Origin: Agarivorans gilvus
GTDB taxonomy: Bacteria; Pseudomonadota; Gammaproteobacteria; Enterobacterales; Celerinatantimonadaceae
Direction of reading: 5' to 3'
NCBI RefSeq assembly: GCF_001420915.1
Contig: NZ_CP013021.1
Span: 1,312,001 to 1,376,000, forward strand
Length of the DNA: 64,000 nucleotides
Shown here: positions 37,013-45,764 of the stretch, one piece after another
How the letters are laid out: every line of letters starts with the position of its first letter
Position numbering within the stretch: position 1 is the first letter of the stretch
The notes under the pieces: generated by a model
Told to the model about the DNA's origin: nothing
The model's database searches: none
Seen by the model: only the letters and a program-made list of their open reading frames with translations
Made by a program: the position numbers and the translations under genes

Positions 37013-37225
37013 ATGGACCTACAGCAGCAACTTGAATCGCCTTGTATTCGCCAATGCACACTAGATGGCGATGACATTTGCGTAGGTTGTTTTCGCCACA
37101 TCGATGAAATTTGTGGCTGGACGAGCATGGACTTGGCAGCTAAAAGAAAGGTCTTACAGCATTGTGAAGAGCGTCGAAAGCTCGCGCCAATTTGGAAGTT
37201 TGCCTCCCTCACCCACAAAAACTAA
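37013..37225 (+). CDS. DUF1289 small cysteine-rich protein
   Basis: A 70-residue protein with the DUF1289 pattern SPCIRQCTLDGDDICVGCFR followed by W-T and a short helical stretch. The four cysteines (Cys11, 15, 24, 27 approximately) suggest metal or Fe-S binding. The biological role of the family is unknown. It lies 35 nt after ygfZ, so co-transcription is likely, and is followed by a terminator. Confidence 0.9.
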   Translation: MDLQQQLESPCIRQCTLDGDDICVGCFRHIDEICGWTSMDLAAKRKVLQHCEERRKLAPIWKFASLTHKN

Positions 37226-37234
37226 TTCAATCCA

Positions 37235-37268
37235 GAGCCGCGCAGCAGATGCTTTGCGGCTTTATTTT
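37235..37268 (+). terminator. Terminator after the DUF1289 gene
   Basis: AGCCGC (37236-37241) pairs with GCGGCT (37256-37261) around a 14-nt loop that can pair further, followed by TTATTTTT. Confidence 0.75.
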
Positions 37269-37374
37269 TCAGCTAACCAAAATCACCATTAACATATCCT
37301 TGGGTGCGTTGATCTAAAGGCTTAGTCAATACCTGCTCGGTATCTCAGTGTTCCATCAAGAAGGATTTCAAGTA

Positions 37375-37405
37375 ATAAAAAACGCAGCTCGAAAGCTGCG
37401 TTTTA
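37375..37405 (-). terminator. Terminator after the DUF882 gene
   Basis: AACGCAGCT / AGCTGCGTT (37381-37402) form a 9-bp stem with a CGAA/TTCG-type tetraloop; on the minus strand it is followed by a T-rich tract. Confidence 0.85.
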
Positions 37406-37423
37406 GTAAAACAAACTGCAAAG

Positions 37424-37998
37424 CTAAGCACCACGCCAACTTCGAACACGGCCGGTATCTAGGTGAATAAAACCGCTGCGAGGATAATAACCAACCCCCC
37501 CAGAGCTAAATCCAGCGCGGCTTGATGAACCTTCGCAAGTTCGACTCCTTTCACCCTAAGATCCACCGCTTGCCCGGTCATATGAAAGCTTTTTTTAGCT
37601 ACGCCATTGGATTTGCTGCGCAGCATTTCATTAGTGGCTGGTGAGCGATAACCAGAAATGATTTCAAACTGCTGTTGTCCACCTAAACTCACCTGCAACA
37701 AATCCATTTGCATATATAAAGCACGATCCATATCGATGGCTTCATTACGCCTAAAATCTCGCAGTAATTCATCCAGCTGGCTTAGCTGAGAAGCTTGAAA
37801 CTGACCATTTTTCCAAAAGCACACTTCACAACTTTCATTAGTGTGCAAGTTAGTTAAGTTAAGAAAGCGTTTATTTGTCTGCTCTGCGAACTGTCTGGCA
37901 ATAGCAGAGCTGGCAAAACTTTTTGGTATACTAAGACCGACTAACCCAGCGCCTAAACCCACTAAAAATGACCGCCGTTTTATATTTCGGTCTAACAT
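37424..37998 (-). pseudogene. ycbK: DUF882 / YcbK-like peptidase M15 family protein, frame broken by one base (probable sequence error)
   Basis: An exported protein with a twin-arginine signal (IKRRSFLVGLGAGLVG) followed by a peptidase M15-like domain containing ISGYRSPATNEMLR and SFHMTGQAVDLRV, which carries the first His and Asp metal ligands. As read, the frame is 37459-37998 and ends in an unrelated tail. An eighth base in the C7 run at 37495-37501 gives LGGVGYYPRSGFIHLDTGRV, which supplies the last metal-ligand His, and a stop at 37424 (191 aa). It lies downstream of a YcbB-type transpeptidase, the ycbB-ycbK pairing seen in E. coli, and probably acts on peptidoglycan. Confidence 0.88.
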
Positions 37999-38156
37999 TT
38001 ACTCTTACCCCAAATCAGTCAAAAAACTATCAACTTGGAGAAAAGTACCGAGAAAAAGGCAAAAAAGCAAACAATTCACTGGCTCTAAGCCCTAAGCTCG
38101 CCAATAGGCTGCTCGATATTTAAGCTAAATATTTGTTTGTTATATGTTTTACTAAG

Positions 38157-39872
38157 TTACACTTTTTTTTCATTAGAGAAGTTATAAATATCTTTTCGAT
38201 AATGTAAGCCCCCACTATGATCAAACCACGAAGTGAAATACACCATGTATACGGGCACCTTGTGCCGTAGCGGTAACCACTTATGTTGCTGCTTGGCCAA
38301 CAACGATTGCTTATAGGCGTGACTATAACCGGCCTGCTCAAGCAAAGTTTCGGCGAGAAAATCGGCCGCTTCAACTCGAATACATCCAGAGCTAAAAGCG
38401 CGCTCCGTTTCAGTGAACAGTTCTGGCGATGAAGTATCATGTAGATAAACCGCATACTGATTGTCAAAATGAAATTTATAGGCACCGAGGGCGTTGCCTG
38501 GTCCGGGGCGCTGACGCATTCGGTAAGGAAAATAGCCAGTATCTTTTAGCAAAGGCCAATCCACCTGTTCAGCACTGACTGCCTGCCCCTGATAATCAAA
38601 TAACTCAAAGCCCTTACGCTCAACATAACTTGGGTCTCGGCGTAACATCGGCACTATGTCTTTGCGCACAATGGTTCGGGGCACATTCCAATAGGGATTC
38701 ACCACCACACTACTGATCTCACTCACTAATAGCGGCGTTGCCCTTGAGGCCCTACCTACCACCACTCGGGACTGAAACACATCAACACCTTGGGCTTGAT
38801 AAGTCATCTGGTAGGCCGGCAAATTAACGATGATCCGTTGTTGTTCAGTATTCATCACGAAACGGGTAAACAACTGTTTCCTTAACAGGTTACGCGCTAA
38901 CATTTTAGCTCGCTGTAAAGGCTTATAATTCAGCCAATAAAGCGTTTCTTTCCCCACAATACCATCGGTTTTTAAGCCATGTAATTGTTGAAAATGCTTA
39001 ATTGCCTGTTCCGTTTGCTGATCCATAACCAGTGATTGAGGAGCGGAAAATTGCTTGCTGGGGTCAAACTCGCTCAGCCGCAAGCGAATCGTCGGTAAAC
39101 GAGGGTCTTCATCACCTAAGCGAATCAAACGACCCGCAACTATATCTTGGTTAAGTTGACGCTGCTGCCTAACATGCAGCCAATACAAAATTTGCTGACG
39201 ATACTGCAAGCGCTCAATATTTAGCTCTCCTCTTAAATCGGCTAGATACTGATAGATTTGGCCACGATTAAGGCGAACCAACCAAAGCTCATCAAGCACT
39301 AAGGGTATGCCTAATTTACCTATCTCATTCAAGGCCATGCTTTGCGCATAATCTAAGGTTTGCAACTGCTGATAAAATGCTAATACACCGAGGAAAGCAT
39401 CGGTAAATAAGCCTTCCCATTGGGCCTGCTCGCTGTCTATTGCATTAATTTGCTCTAACCAATAATCGAGCTGCTTAGGCCCTCCGGCTAAGCTGAATTC
39501 TAATAACAACCACTGTAGTTGATCACGAGCATTACGCGCTTGAGGATAGTCGTACCACAGTGATTCAGGGTGGAAGTGATAAATCGACTGTTGTAGCTGA
39601 GGGTAATACAAACGGTAATCGGCGCTATCACTAACCAGAGTCGTTCTCTGCTTAGTTGAAGCGAGCGAGCTCAAACGGCTCAACAAGCGCTCACCCACCG
39701 CCAATTCTTGACCACTAGCAGCAGAGGCTTGCTGTAATACGCTGTGTTCCGCTCCCTCCGTTTGCTGTGTTTCGAACGGCATGGAATCAGGACCAAGTAA
39801 GTCGACTTGCGCCACAGCGGAAAAACACATCACCGCCATAATAGAGTAAAACCAACACCTAATCACAGCCAC
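38157..39872 (-). CDS. ldtD: Murein L,D-transpeptidase (YcbB/LdtD type)
   Basis: A protein of about 571 residues with an N-terminal signal peptide, a long helical region, a peptidoglycan-binding domain at about 285-320 (EQAIKHFQQLHGLKTDGIVG) and a YkuD catalytic domain. The catalytic cysteine is near residue 497 in SSGCIRVEAADFL, with the upstream His in YAVYLHDTSSPELF. Such enzymes make 3-3 cross-links in peptidoglycan. The annotated GTG at 39872 and a second GTG two codons later are both possible; the second has better spacing to GAGG. Confidence 0.93.
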   Translation of the reverse strand: MAVIRCWFYSIMAVMCFSAVAQVDLLGPDSMPFETQQTEGAEHSVLQQASAASGQELAVGERLLSRLSSLASTKQRTTLVSDSADYRLYYPQLQQSIYHFHPESLWYDYPQARNARDQLQWLLLEFSLAGGPKQLDYWLEQINAIDSEQAQWEGLFTDAFLGVLAFYQQLQTLDYAQSMALNEIGKLGIPLVLDELWLVRLNRGQIYQYLADLRGELNIERLQYRQQILYWLHVRQQRQLNQDIVAGRLIRLGDEDPRLPTIRLRLSEFDPSKQFSAPQSLVMDQQTEQAIKHFQQLHGLKTDGIVGKETLYWLNYKPLQRAKMLARNLLRKQLFTRFVMNTEQQRIIVNLPAYQMTYQAQGVDVFQSRVVVGRASRATPLLVSEISSVVVNPYWNVPRTIVRKDIVPMLRRDPSYVERKGFELFDYQGQAVSAEQVDWPLLKDTGYFPYRMRQRPGPGNALGAYKFHFDNQYAVYLHDTSSPELFTETERAFSSGCIRVEAADFLAETLLEQAGYSHAYKQSLLAKQQHKWLPLRHKVPVYMVYFTSWFDHSGGLHYRKDIYNFSNEKKV

Positions 39873-39973
39873 CTCAATCCAGTTACTACCTATTAAGTTT
39901 AGTGTCTAACTGGGCCAGCAAGTTGAAAAATTTAGGTCTTTTTAAAGGGGAGAGTTTAACTGCTTGAGATCGC

Positions 39974-40519
39974 TTAAAAAGATGAATCGGGACCCGCCAA
40001 AAATGCTAATTCAGCCGGGCTAGAAGAACGTCCAAGTAGCTCATTGCGGTGTGGGTAACGACCAAAGCGCTCGATGATTTGCTTATGCTTTAACTCAAAT
40101 TGATATTGCTGCTCGAGCCCTTCCTGAGCGAAATGACGCTCGGCCTGCTGATGAATAAGTAAGGATTCACTATGCATATAAGGCATGTAAATAAATGCCC
40201 TTTGGTGCATGGCCAGCTGTTTATCATAGCCCTTAGCTACCGCTTGCTGAGCCAAACATAGTGCTAAGGGATCGTTGGAGAAAGCTTTGGCTGAACCGCG
40301 GAAACAATTTCTGGAGAACTGATCTAATAAAATAATTTCAGCCAAACTAGAGAGCGCCGCTTGTCGCCAAGTAAATAATTCACCGGCGCGGGCTTGCTTA
40401 AGCAAAGGCAAGAATTGCTGTGTTATTTGCTGATCAAGCTGCTCATCAACAGCAAACCACTGCTTAGGTTCAAGCTGCTCAAACCAAAAATCTAACAGCT
40501 CTTGGTAATCCATAAGCAC
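39974..40519 (-). CDS. DUF924 family protein
   Basis: A protein of about 180 residues with the DUF924 pattern: DFWFEQLEPKQWFAVDEQLD at the N-terminus, IILLDQFSRNCFRG in the middle, then FIYMPYMHSES and FGRYPHRNELLGR. The all-helical, TPR-like fold of this family has no established function. Met3 (40513) is an alternative start. It lies 15 nt downstream of the cysteine-rich protein gene and is the last gene of a three-gene set headed by a SufR-like regulator. Confidence 0.88.
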   Translation of the reverse strand: MLMDYQELLDFWFEQLEPKQWFAVDEQLDQQITQQFLPLLKQARAGELFTWRQAALSSLAEIILLDQFSRNCFRGSAKAFSNDPLALCLAQQAVAKGYDKQLAMHQRAFIYMPYMHSESLLIHQQAERHFAQEGLEQQYQFELKHKQIIERFGRYPHRNELLGRSSSPAELAFLAGPDSSF

Positions 40520-40534
40520 TCTCCTTAGCGAGGA

Positions 40535-40972
40535 CTAGCAACCACAATCGGCTTGCAATACCCACTCACATTGTTGGTAGTTTTGATAACTAGAAATACG
40601 TGTCAGGTAAGTAAGTACTTCACAACCAGCTTTGCCAAATTCGCAAGCTGGACGCAAGCGGCTTTGTAATATTATGGCCTGATCCTGGTAGCGAAACTGC
40701 TGCGTCTTAACTAGGTTCTGATGGCTTAATAAGGCGCTGGGACGTGCTCCCCACAAGCTAACTAACTGACCTTGCCGCATCATAATGGGCTGCAAGCCCT
40801 GTAAGTCGGTTTGCAATACAATACGCGGAGGCAACGGTGCGGGCTGCGAAAAATAGTAACTGCACCCGCAGCCAAAACGCAGCTCTGAAGCCGGAATAGC
40901 CGCCAGCTCACAAGCCTTAAGCGGCATCGCACCGAATAATGCTAAACCAACCAGCCAACGCCATGGCCTCAT
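40535..40972 (-). CDS. Cysteine-rich secreted protein of unknown function
   Basis: A 145-residue product starting MRPWRWLVGLALFGAMPLKA with a probable signal peptide. It then has eight cysteines, including a GCGC motif near 34-38, two in PACEFGKAGC, and a terminal CGC. An even number of cysteines in an exported protein suggests disulfides or metal binding. I do not recognise a family. The start is 2 nt after the stop of the SufR-like regulator, so the two are probably translated from one message. Confidence 0.7.
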   Translation of the reverse strand: MRPWRWLVGLALFGAMPLKACELAAIPASELRFGCGCSYYFSQPAPLPPRIVLQTDLQGLQPIMMRQGQLVSLWGARPSALLSHQNLVKTQQFRYQDQAIILQSRLRPACEFGKAGCEVLTYLTRISSYQNYQQCEWVLQADCGC

Positions 40973-40974
40973 CG

Positions 40975-41598
40975 CTAAACCAAAGCCTTAGGCCGCAACC
41001 GATAGGCGCAACGACGCGCACCAGCAACAATGTGCTCGGTTCGCTCTACTTCACACTCTACAAATAGCTGTTGCAGCATGTCTAACTCTGAACGACACAG
41101 GCCTTGGCACTCACTCGCAGCGACACAAATTGGGCAATGATCTTCAATAAAGAAGTAGTCTTGCTGGACCTGCTGCCAAGTTGCCATATAGCCTTCTTGG
41201 CTGCGCTTTTGGCTCAAACGCTCTAATTTATCGGCAATGCTAGTTTGCCCAGCCAAAGCCTGTTGGTAAGTATGAAGGCTTTGCTGTTCGCGGTGGCTAA
41301 TCAGCTGTTCCATACCACCTTCGCCAAAGACCTGTTGTACCGCATGCAGCAGCTGCACACTTAGGTCGCTGTGACAATCAGGAAAGCGGCCATGTCCTTG
41401 CGTGGTCAGTTGCCAAAAACGAGTGGGTCTGCCGACCTTAGCCTTTTGGTCAAAATGCTCAATTAAACCGTCGGCTTCCAAGCTTTGTAAGTGCTGTCGA
41501 ACGCCCATGCTAGTGATGCCCAACTGCTCGGCCAACATCTTAACCGTTAGCCCACCCTGGCTTTTAATCCGATATAAGATGTTATCCGTGGTTTTCAT
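40975..41598 (-). CDS. SufR-like winged-helix regulator with conserved cysteine cluster
   Basis: A 207-residue protein starting MKTTDNILYRIKSQGGLTVK, with an AGGA site 8 nt upstream (an ATG at 41616 is also in frame). The N-terminal winged helix (LAEQLGITSMGVRQHLQSLE) is followed by a C-terminal sensor domain with CPICVAASECQGLC, a further Cys in FVECEVERT, and GARRCAYRL. This cysteine layout resembles the Fe-S-binding domain of SufR-type ArsR/DeoR regulators, suggesting Fe-S, redox or metal sensing. Three palindromes lie just upstream of its start. The target genes are unknown; the co-transcribed secreted protein and DUF924 gene are candidates. Confidence 0.82.
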   Translation of the reverse strand: MKTTDNILYRIKSQGGLTVKMLAEQLGITSMGVRQHLQSLEADGLIEHFDQKAKVGRPTRFWQLTTQGHGRFPDCHSDLSVQLLHAVQQVFGEGGMEQLISHREQQSLHTYQQALAGQTSIADKLERLSQKRSQEGYMATWQQVQQDYFFIEDHCPICVAASECQGLCRSELDMLQQLFVECEVERTEHIVAGARRCAYRLRPKALV

Positions 41599-41639
41599 AA
41601 GCATTCCTGAAGTCAATATACGCTCATTATTGCCATCCC

Positions 41640-41695
41640 CTAAAACTTTGTAAAGTTTTAGCTTTATAAAGCTTGACGTGCTTAAGCTTATAAGC
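41640..41695. promoter_or_regulatory. Three palindromic operator candidates upstream of the SufR-like regulator
   Basis: A 22-bp perfect palindrome at 41640-41661 with core CTTTGTAAAG, a 14-bp perfect palindrome at 41660-41673 (AGCTTTATAAAGCT) and a 10-bp one at 41686-41695 (GCTTATAAGC). The first two share CTTT(G/A)TAAAG with centres 16 bp apart. They sit 42-97 bp upstream of the regulator ATG, a natural place for autoregulation. Confidence 0.7.
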
Positions 41696-41764
41696 GCTGC
41701 TCAGTTTGCCTAAGCTCCTATTTTACAAGGCCTTAGCAAACACATTCCGTGTATTTTCATTTTT

Positions 41765-41798
41765 TTGTTATCTACTTGTCATAATTCGAGCTCATGCT
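41765..41798 (+). promoter_or_regulatory. PHO-box-like promoter of the alkaline phosphatase locus
   Basis: TTGTTAT (41765-41771) and TTGTCAT (41776-41782) are direct 7-bp repeats with a 4-nt spacer, an 11-bp period like the PhoB consensus CTGTCAT-N4-CTGTCAT (11 of 14 positions match). A weak -10 (CATGCT, about 41793-41798) follows at the usual distance. The site is 68 nt before the first phosphatase gene. Confidence 0.65.
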
Positions 41799-41849
41799 TT
41801 TCCGCTGTCGCAACCCAACCTTCAACCATGACACTTAAAGGAATAACAA

Positions 41850-43382
41850 ATGAAAAGGATGGTCTCTGCCAGTGCCGCCGCAGTTAGTATGCTGCTAGCT
41901 GGCACCACGCACGCTGCCGTGGTTCCCGATTACCAACTAAATAGTAGCTGGTATAGCAATGCACAAAATGCCATTAGCGCACGTAGCACAAGCCTAAGCG
42001 CCGATAGCAAAGCCAAGAATATCATCGTGTTTGTTGGCGACGGCATGGGCATTTCAACCCAAACCGCTGCGCGGATTTTGCAAGGGCAAAGCCAAGCCAA
42101 CAACCAAGGTGGCGAAGAAAACTACCTGAGCTTCGAACACTTCCCTCATAGCGGGTTGGCAAAAACTTACAATACCAACCAACAAACTCCCGACTCAGCC
42201 GGTACCATGACAGCCATGATGAGCGGAGCAAAAACCAAAGCTGGAGTCATAGGCGTTTCAGACAACGTTAATCGCGGTGACTGCGATGTGAGTTCAGAGC
42301 GCTTAGTCAGTGCCTTGGAATTAGCCGCTAGCCAGCACAAAGCGACCGGAATCATCTCCACCGCACGCATCACCCACGCCACGCCTGCCGCCACTTATGC
42401 TCATGTTTCTGAGCGCAATTGGGAAGCCTCGGTACCGGAAGAATGTGTGGGCAAAGTCTCAGACATCGCCTATCAGTTGATCCATCAAGCAGCCGATATC
42501 GACGTAATTATGGGAGGAGGACGCCGTAACTTCTTACCAGAAGAAGTCACCGACCCAGAAGGAAGTACCGGCCGTCGCAGCGATGGCAACAACCTTATCG
42601 AAGATTGGCAAAACTTCCACCGTACTGGCCAATACGTATGGGACAGTGAAGGCTTTAACGCCATAGATACAAGCAGCACCAGTAAGGTTTTGGGCTTATT
42701 CAATAGCTCACATATGGAATATGAAGCAGACCGTGATGATGCCGATGAACCCTCTTTAAGCGCAATGACCGAAAAAGCCATCGACATTCTGCTCAACGAT
42801 ACTCACCAACAGCAGCAACAAGGCTTCTTTTTAATGGTCGAGTCAGGCCGTATCGACCACGCCCACCATGGTGGTAATGCCGCCCGCGCCCTGCAAGATA
42901 CCATTGAATATTCAAATGCAGTGCAAGCTGCCATCGACAAGCTAGATGCAGCCGGTGAGCTCGATGATACCCTAATCATCGTGACCGCCGACCACTCCCA
43001 TGTATTTACCATGGCAGGCTACCCTAAACGCGGTAACCCCATCTTAGGTTTGGTGGTTGGTGTGGGCAGCGAGCAACCCAGCTTAGCTGGTGATAACAAA
43101 CCCTACACCACCCTTGGTTATGCCAATGGCCCCGGTGCAGCAGCCAGTTTCGATGCCGGAGTGCGAACCGATTTAAGCGCGCTAGACACCAAACAACTGG
43201 ACTTTCAACAACAAGCCCTTATTCCCAGCGGTAGTGAAACTCACGCCGGTGAAGACGTCGCCGTATTTGCCCGAGGACCACAAGCCTACCTCATCCAGGG
43301 CGCAATTGAACAAAACGTCATTTTCCATGCCATCAACCAAGCTGCAGACTTAGGCGGCAATGCTTACGTGGCTGAGGAGTAA
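41850..43382 (+). CDS. Alkaline phosphatase, exported
   Basis: A 510-residue PhoA-superfamily phosphomonoesterase with a Sec signal peptide ending near GTTHA. The metal- and phosphate-binding motifs are complete: IIVFVGDGMGISTQTAARIL with the first Asp, nucleophile Ser116 in TPDSAGTMTAMMSG, THATPAATYAH, MVESGRIDHAHHGGN, VTADHSHVF and SETHAGEDV. It would release inorganic phosphate from organic esters in the periplasm. A PHO-box-like element precedes it, and a paralogous lipoprotein phosphatase follows 4 nt later. Confidence 0.94.
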   Translation: MKRMVSASAAAVSMLLAGTTHAAVVPDYQLNSSWYSNAQNAISARSTSLSADSKAKNIIVFVGDGMGISTQTAARILQGQSQANNQGGEENYLSFEHFPHSGLAKTYNTNQQTPDSAGTMTAMMSGAKTKAGVIGVSDNVNRGDCDVSSERLVSALELAASQHKATGIISTARITHATPAATYAHVSERNWEASVPEECVGKVSDIAYQLIHQAADIDVIMGGGRRNFLPEEVTDPEGSTGRRSDGNNLIEDWQNFHRTGQYVWDSEGFNAIDTSSTSKVLGLFNSSHMEYEADRDDADEPSLSAMTEKAIDILLNDTHQQQQQGFFLMVESGRIDHAHHGGNAARALQDTIEYSNAVQAAIDKLDAAGELDDTLIIVTADHSHVFTMAGYPKRGNPILGLVVGVGSEQPSLAGDNKPYTTLGYANGPGAAASFDAGVRTDLSALDTKQLDFQQQALIPSGSETHAGEDVAVFARGPQAYLIQGAIEQNVIFHAINQAADLGGNAYVAEE

Positions 43383-43386
43383 TACC

Positions 43387-44955
43387 ATGAAACTTAAATT
43401 TTTAGCCTTATCAATGGCCTTAAGCTCAAGCGTTCTAATCAGCGCCTGTAATAGTAATGATGACACCACTAGTGCTCCACAACGTGGCGAATGGAGTGTA
43501 CCGAGTAATCAAAGCAGCAATCCAAGTGCCATTAATAGTTGGTATAACGCCGGCGTTGACGCTGTAGCCTCGGCCAAAAGTGCTTGGCAAGCAGAAACCA
43601 GTAGCGCCTTAAGCAATGGCCAAGGCCATGCAAAAAACATCATCTTATTTGTGGGTGATGGCATGGGCATGTCTACCGTCACTGCAGCGCGCATTCTTGA
43701 AGGACAGATGCTTAACCCCGAAGGTGGTGAAGAACACAAACTGAGCTTCGAGAATTTCCCGTTTACTGGTCTTGCCAAAACCTATAATACCGATGCGCAA
43801 ACGCCAGACTCAGCCGGCACCATGACCGCCATGATGAGTGGAGTGAAGTCTTTTGCTGGCGGCATCAGCATTGCCGACACAGCCAGCCGCGGTGACTGTG
43901 CCAGTGCTAACGGCAAAGAGCTAATCACAGCGCTAGATCTAGCCAAAATGGCCGGTATGAAAGCCGGTATTGTGTCTACCGCTAGGCTCACTCACGCTAC
44001 CCCAGCGGCTACCTATGCCAAGCTACCCGAGCGTAACTGGGAAAATGATACTCAAGTTGCCGCAGGCTGTGTTGATATCGCCAAACAAATGATCGACTAC
44101 AGTGTCGGCGGCGGCATCGATGTCATGCTTGGCGGCGGCTGGCGTAACTTTGCTTCCAGTGAACACGGCGGACGCCGTCTTGACCAAGACTTAACCGAGG
44201 CGTGGCTTGCTGCCAACCCGAGCGGCAGTTACGTAAACAACCGCGACCAATTTATTACCGTTGACCCCAACAGCAGCGACAAATTGCTCGGCTTGTTTAA
44301 TAGCTCGCACATGGACTATGAAGCCGACCGCGTTAAATATGGTGAAGACAGCGAACCATCACTGGCGGAAATGACTGAAAAAGCCATTGAAATGATGCAA
44401 AGCAATGAGCAAGGTTTCTTCCTAATGGTGGAAGCAGGGCGCATTGACCATGCTCACCATGGTGGTAACGCCCAGCGAGCGTTAAAAGATGCCTTGGCCC
44501 TATCCGATGCGGTGGCTAAAGCCGACCAACTCACCAACGACGAAGATACGCTGATTATAGTTACCGCCGACCATTCACATGTATTCACCATTGCTGGTTA
44601 TCCACGCCGTGGTAACCCCATTTTAGGTTTAGTTGAAAACCAAGATGGCAGTTTACAAATGGCTGGCGATGATAAGCCCTACACCACGGTGGGTTACACC
44701 AACGGTCCGGGTGCAGCAAACACCTTCGTTAATGGCGAGCGAGTTAGCCTAAACTCAACCACCGTACAAGCGCTAGACTTCCAGCAACAAGCCAGTGTAC
44801 CAATGAGCAGCGAAACCCACGCCGGCGAAGATGTTCCCGTCTATGCCAAAGGCCCAGCATCAAGCTTGGTTCGAGGCACCATGGAACAAAACGAAATATT
44901 CCACATCATGAATTTTGCCGGCAACTTAATGACTCGCGCAGATGCCATGCAATAG
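43387..44955 (+). CDS. Alkaline phosphatase, lipoprotein form
   Basis: A 522-residue paralogue of the preceding phosphatase with the same motif set, including Ser142 in TPDSAGTMTAMMSG, VEAGRIDHAHHGGN, VTADHSHVF and SETHAGEDV. Unlike its neighbour it starts with a lipoprotein signal ending LISAC (Cys21), followed by NSNDD. The Asp residues shortly after the Cys make the sorting destination worth checking. The ATG at 43387 has a GAGGAG site that overlaps the end of the upstream gene; a longer frame from 43360 is not supported. Tandem duplication with different anchoring is the likely origin. Confidence 0.92.
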   Translation: MKLKFLALSMALSSSVLISACNSNDDTTSAPQRGEWSVPSNQSSNPSAINSWYNAGVDAVASAKSAWQAETSSALSNGQGHAKNIILFVGDGMGMSTVTAARILEGQMLNPEGGEEHKLSFENFPFTGLAKTYNTDAQTPDSAGTMTAMMSGVKSFAGGISIADTASRGDCASANGKELITALDLAKMAGMKAGIVSTARLTHATPAATYAKLPERNWENDTQVAAGCVDIAKQMIDYSVGGGIDVMLGGGWRNFASSEHGGRRLDQDLTEAWLAANPSGSYVNNRDQFITVDPNSSDKLLGLFNSSHMDYEADRVKYGEDSEPSLAEMTEKAIEMMQSNEQGFFLMVEAGRIDHAHHGGNAQRALKDALALSDAVAKADQLTNDEDTLIIVTADHSHVFTIAGYPRRGNPILGLVENQDGSLQMAGDDKPYTTVGYTNGPGAANTFVNGERVSLNSTTVQALDFQQQASVPMSSETHAGEDVPVYAKGPASSLVRGTMEQNEIFHIMNFAGNLMTRADAMQ

Positions 44956-45019
44956 CAGCTTAGTCTAAGACTAACAAGATAGATATTTTAGGGGCTTAGC
45001 CCCTGCTTAAGGACCACCG

Positions 45020-45733
45020 ATGTTATTCAAACAACTATTAATCAGCGCCATACTCGGCTTAGCTAGCTTCGCAAGCCTTGCCCTTCCCGATGTGGTGGCA
45101 GAATATAGCAATACTCAAAAAAAAGGATTTGAAAAACAAAGCTCAAGCTTTAGTTTTGCTCGTAACCAACAACAAGTCATCACCATCTACCCACAAAAGC
45201 AAACAGCTGAGTACTGGCAGAAACGCGCCAACGGACGCCATCACTTTTACCGCTTTTTTACTGCCGACCAGCGCTCGGTTTACTACCCGCCCAGCGACTT
45301 AAGTAGTTTAAATATCATTCGCTCTTGGGACAGCATAGAAAACCTCCATCCATTAAGCTGGCTAAGCAGCTTAGAGCGAGTAGATAGCCAAACACAGGCA
45401 GGCAAACAGGTCGATTTCTATCGAGGTACGCTAGCTGACATTTATGTCGAGCTAGACTGGTTGCCAGAATATCAATTGCCACAGCGGATACTGACCAAAC
45501 AAGGTTTTAAAAGCCATGAAATTGTTTTGCAAAGTCTTAAACAAGACCCCGCTTTTATAGAGCAAGCGCTTGCCGAGTGGCTAAGCTATCCTTCTATTGA
45601 CTATGCCGATGTGGGCGACAGCGAAAATGACCCCTTCTTAGCCAAAATGATCCGCCAAGGCTTTATCGAGCATGCCGCCTCGGGCGTGTATGACAGTAAT
45701 GGCAAAGTGATTCAAGCAGCTCATAGCCACTAA
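45020..45733 (+). CDS. Exported protein of unknown function downstream of the phosphatases
   Basis: A 237-residue protein with a signal peptide (MLFKQLLISAILGLASFASL, cleavage near SLALP). The mature part is rich in aromatic residues and Gln and contains SWDSIENLHPLSWLSSLERV; it has no membrane segment and no cysteine after the signal. I recognise no family. It follows the second phosphatase by 64 nt, with a GC-rich hairpin (AGGGGC/GCCCCT, 44990-45004) between them, so it may share the phosphate-controlled message. Confidence 0.7.
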   Translation: MLFKQLLISAILGLASFASLALPDVVAEYSNTQKKGFEKQSSSFSFARNQQQVITIYPQKQTAEYWQKRANGRHHFYRFFTADQRSVYYPPSDLSSLNIIRSWDSIENLHPLSWLSSLERVDSQTQAGKQVDFYRGTLADIYVELDWLPEYQLPQRILTKQGFKSHEIVLQSLKQDPAFIEQALAEWLSYPSIDYADVGDSENDPFLAKMIRQGFIEHAASGVYDSNGKVIQAAHSH

Positions 45734-45764
45734 GCCCTGAACATAAACCCACAGGCCAACACGA

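Noticed and set aside
38120..38485. Minus-strand 121-codon frame overlapping the L,D-transpeptidase C-terminus
   Set aside because: Shifted-frame shadow of the transpeptidase catalytic domain; the transpeptidase frame is intact and shows conserved motifs.
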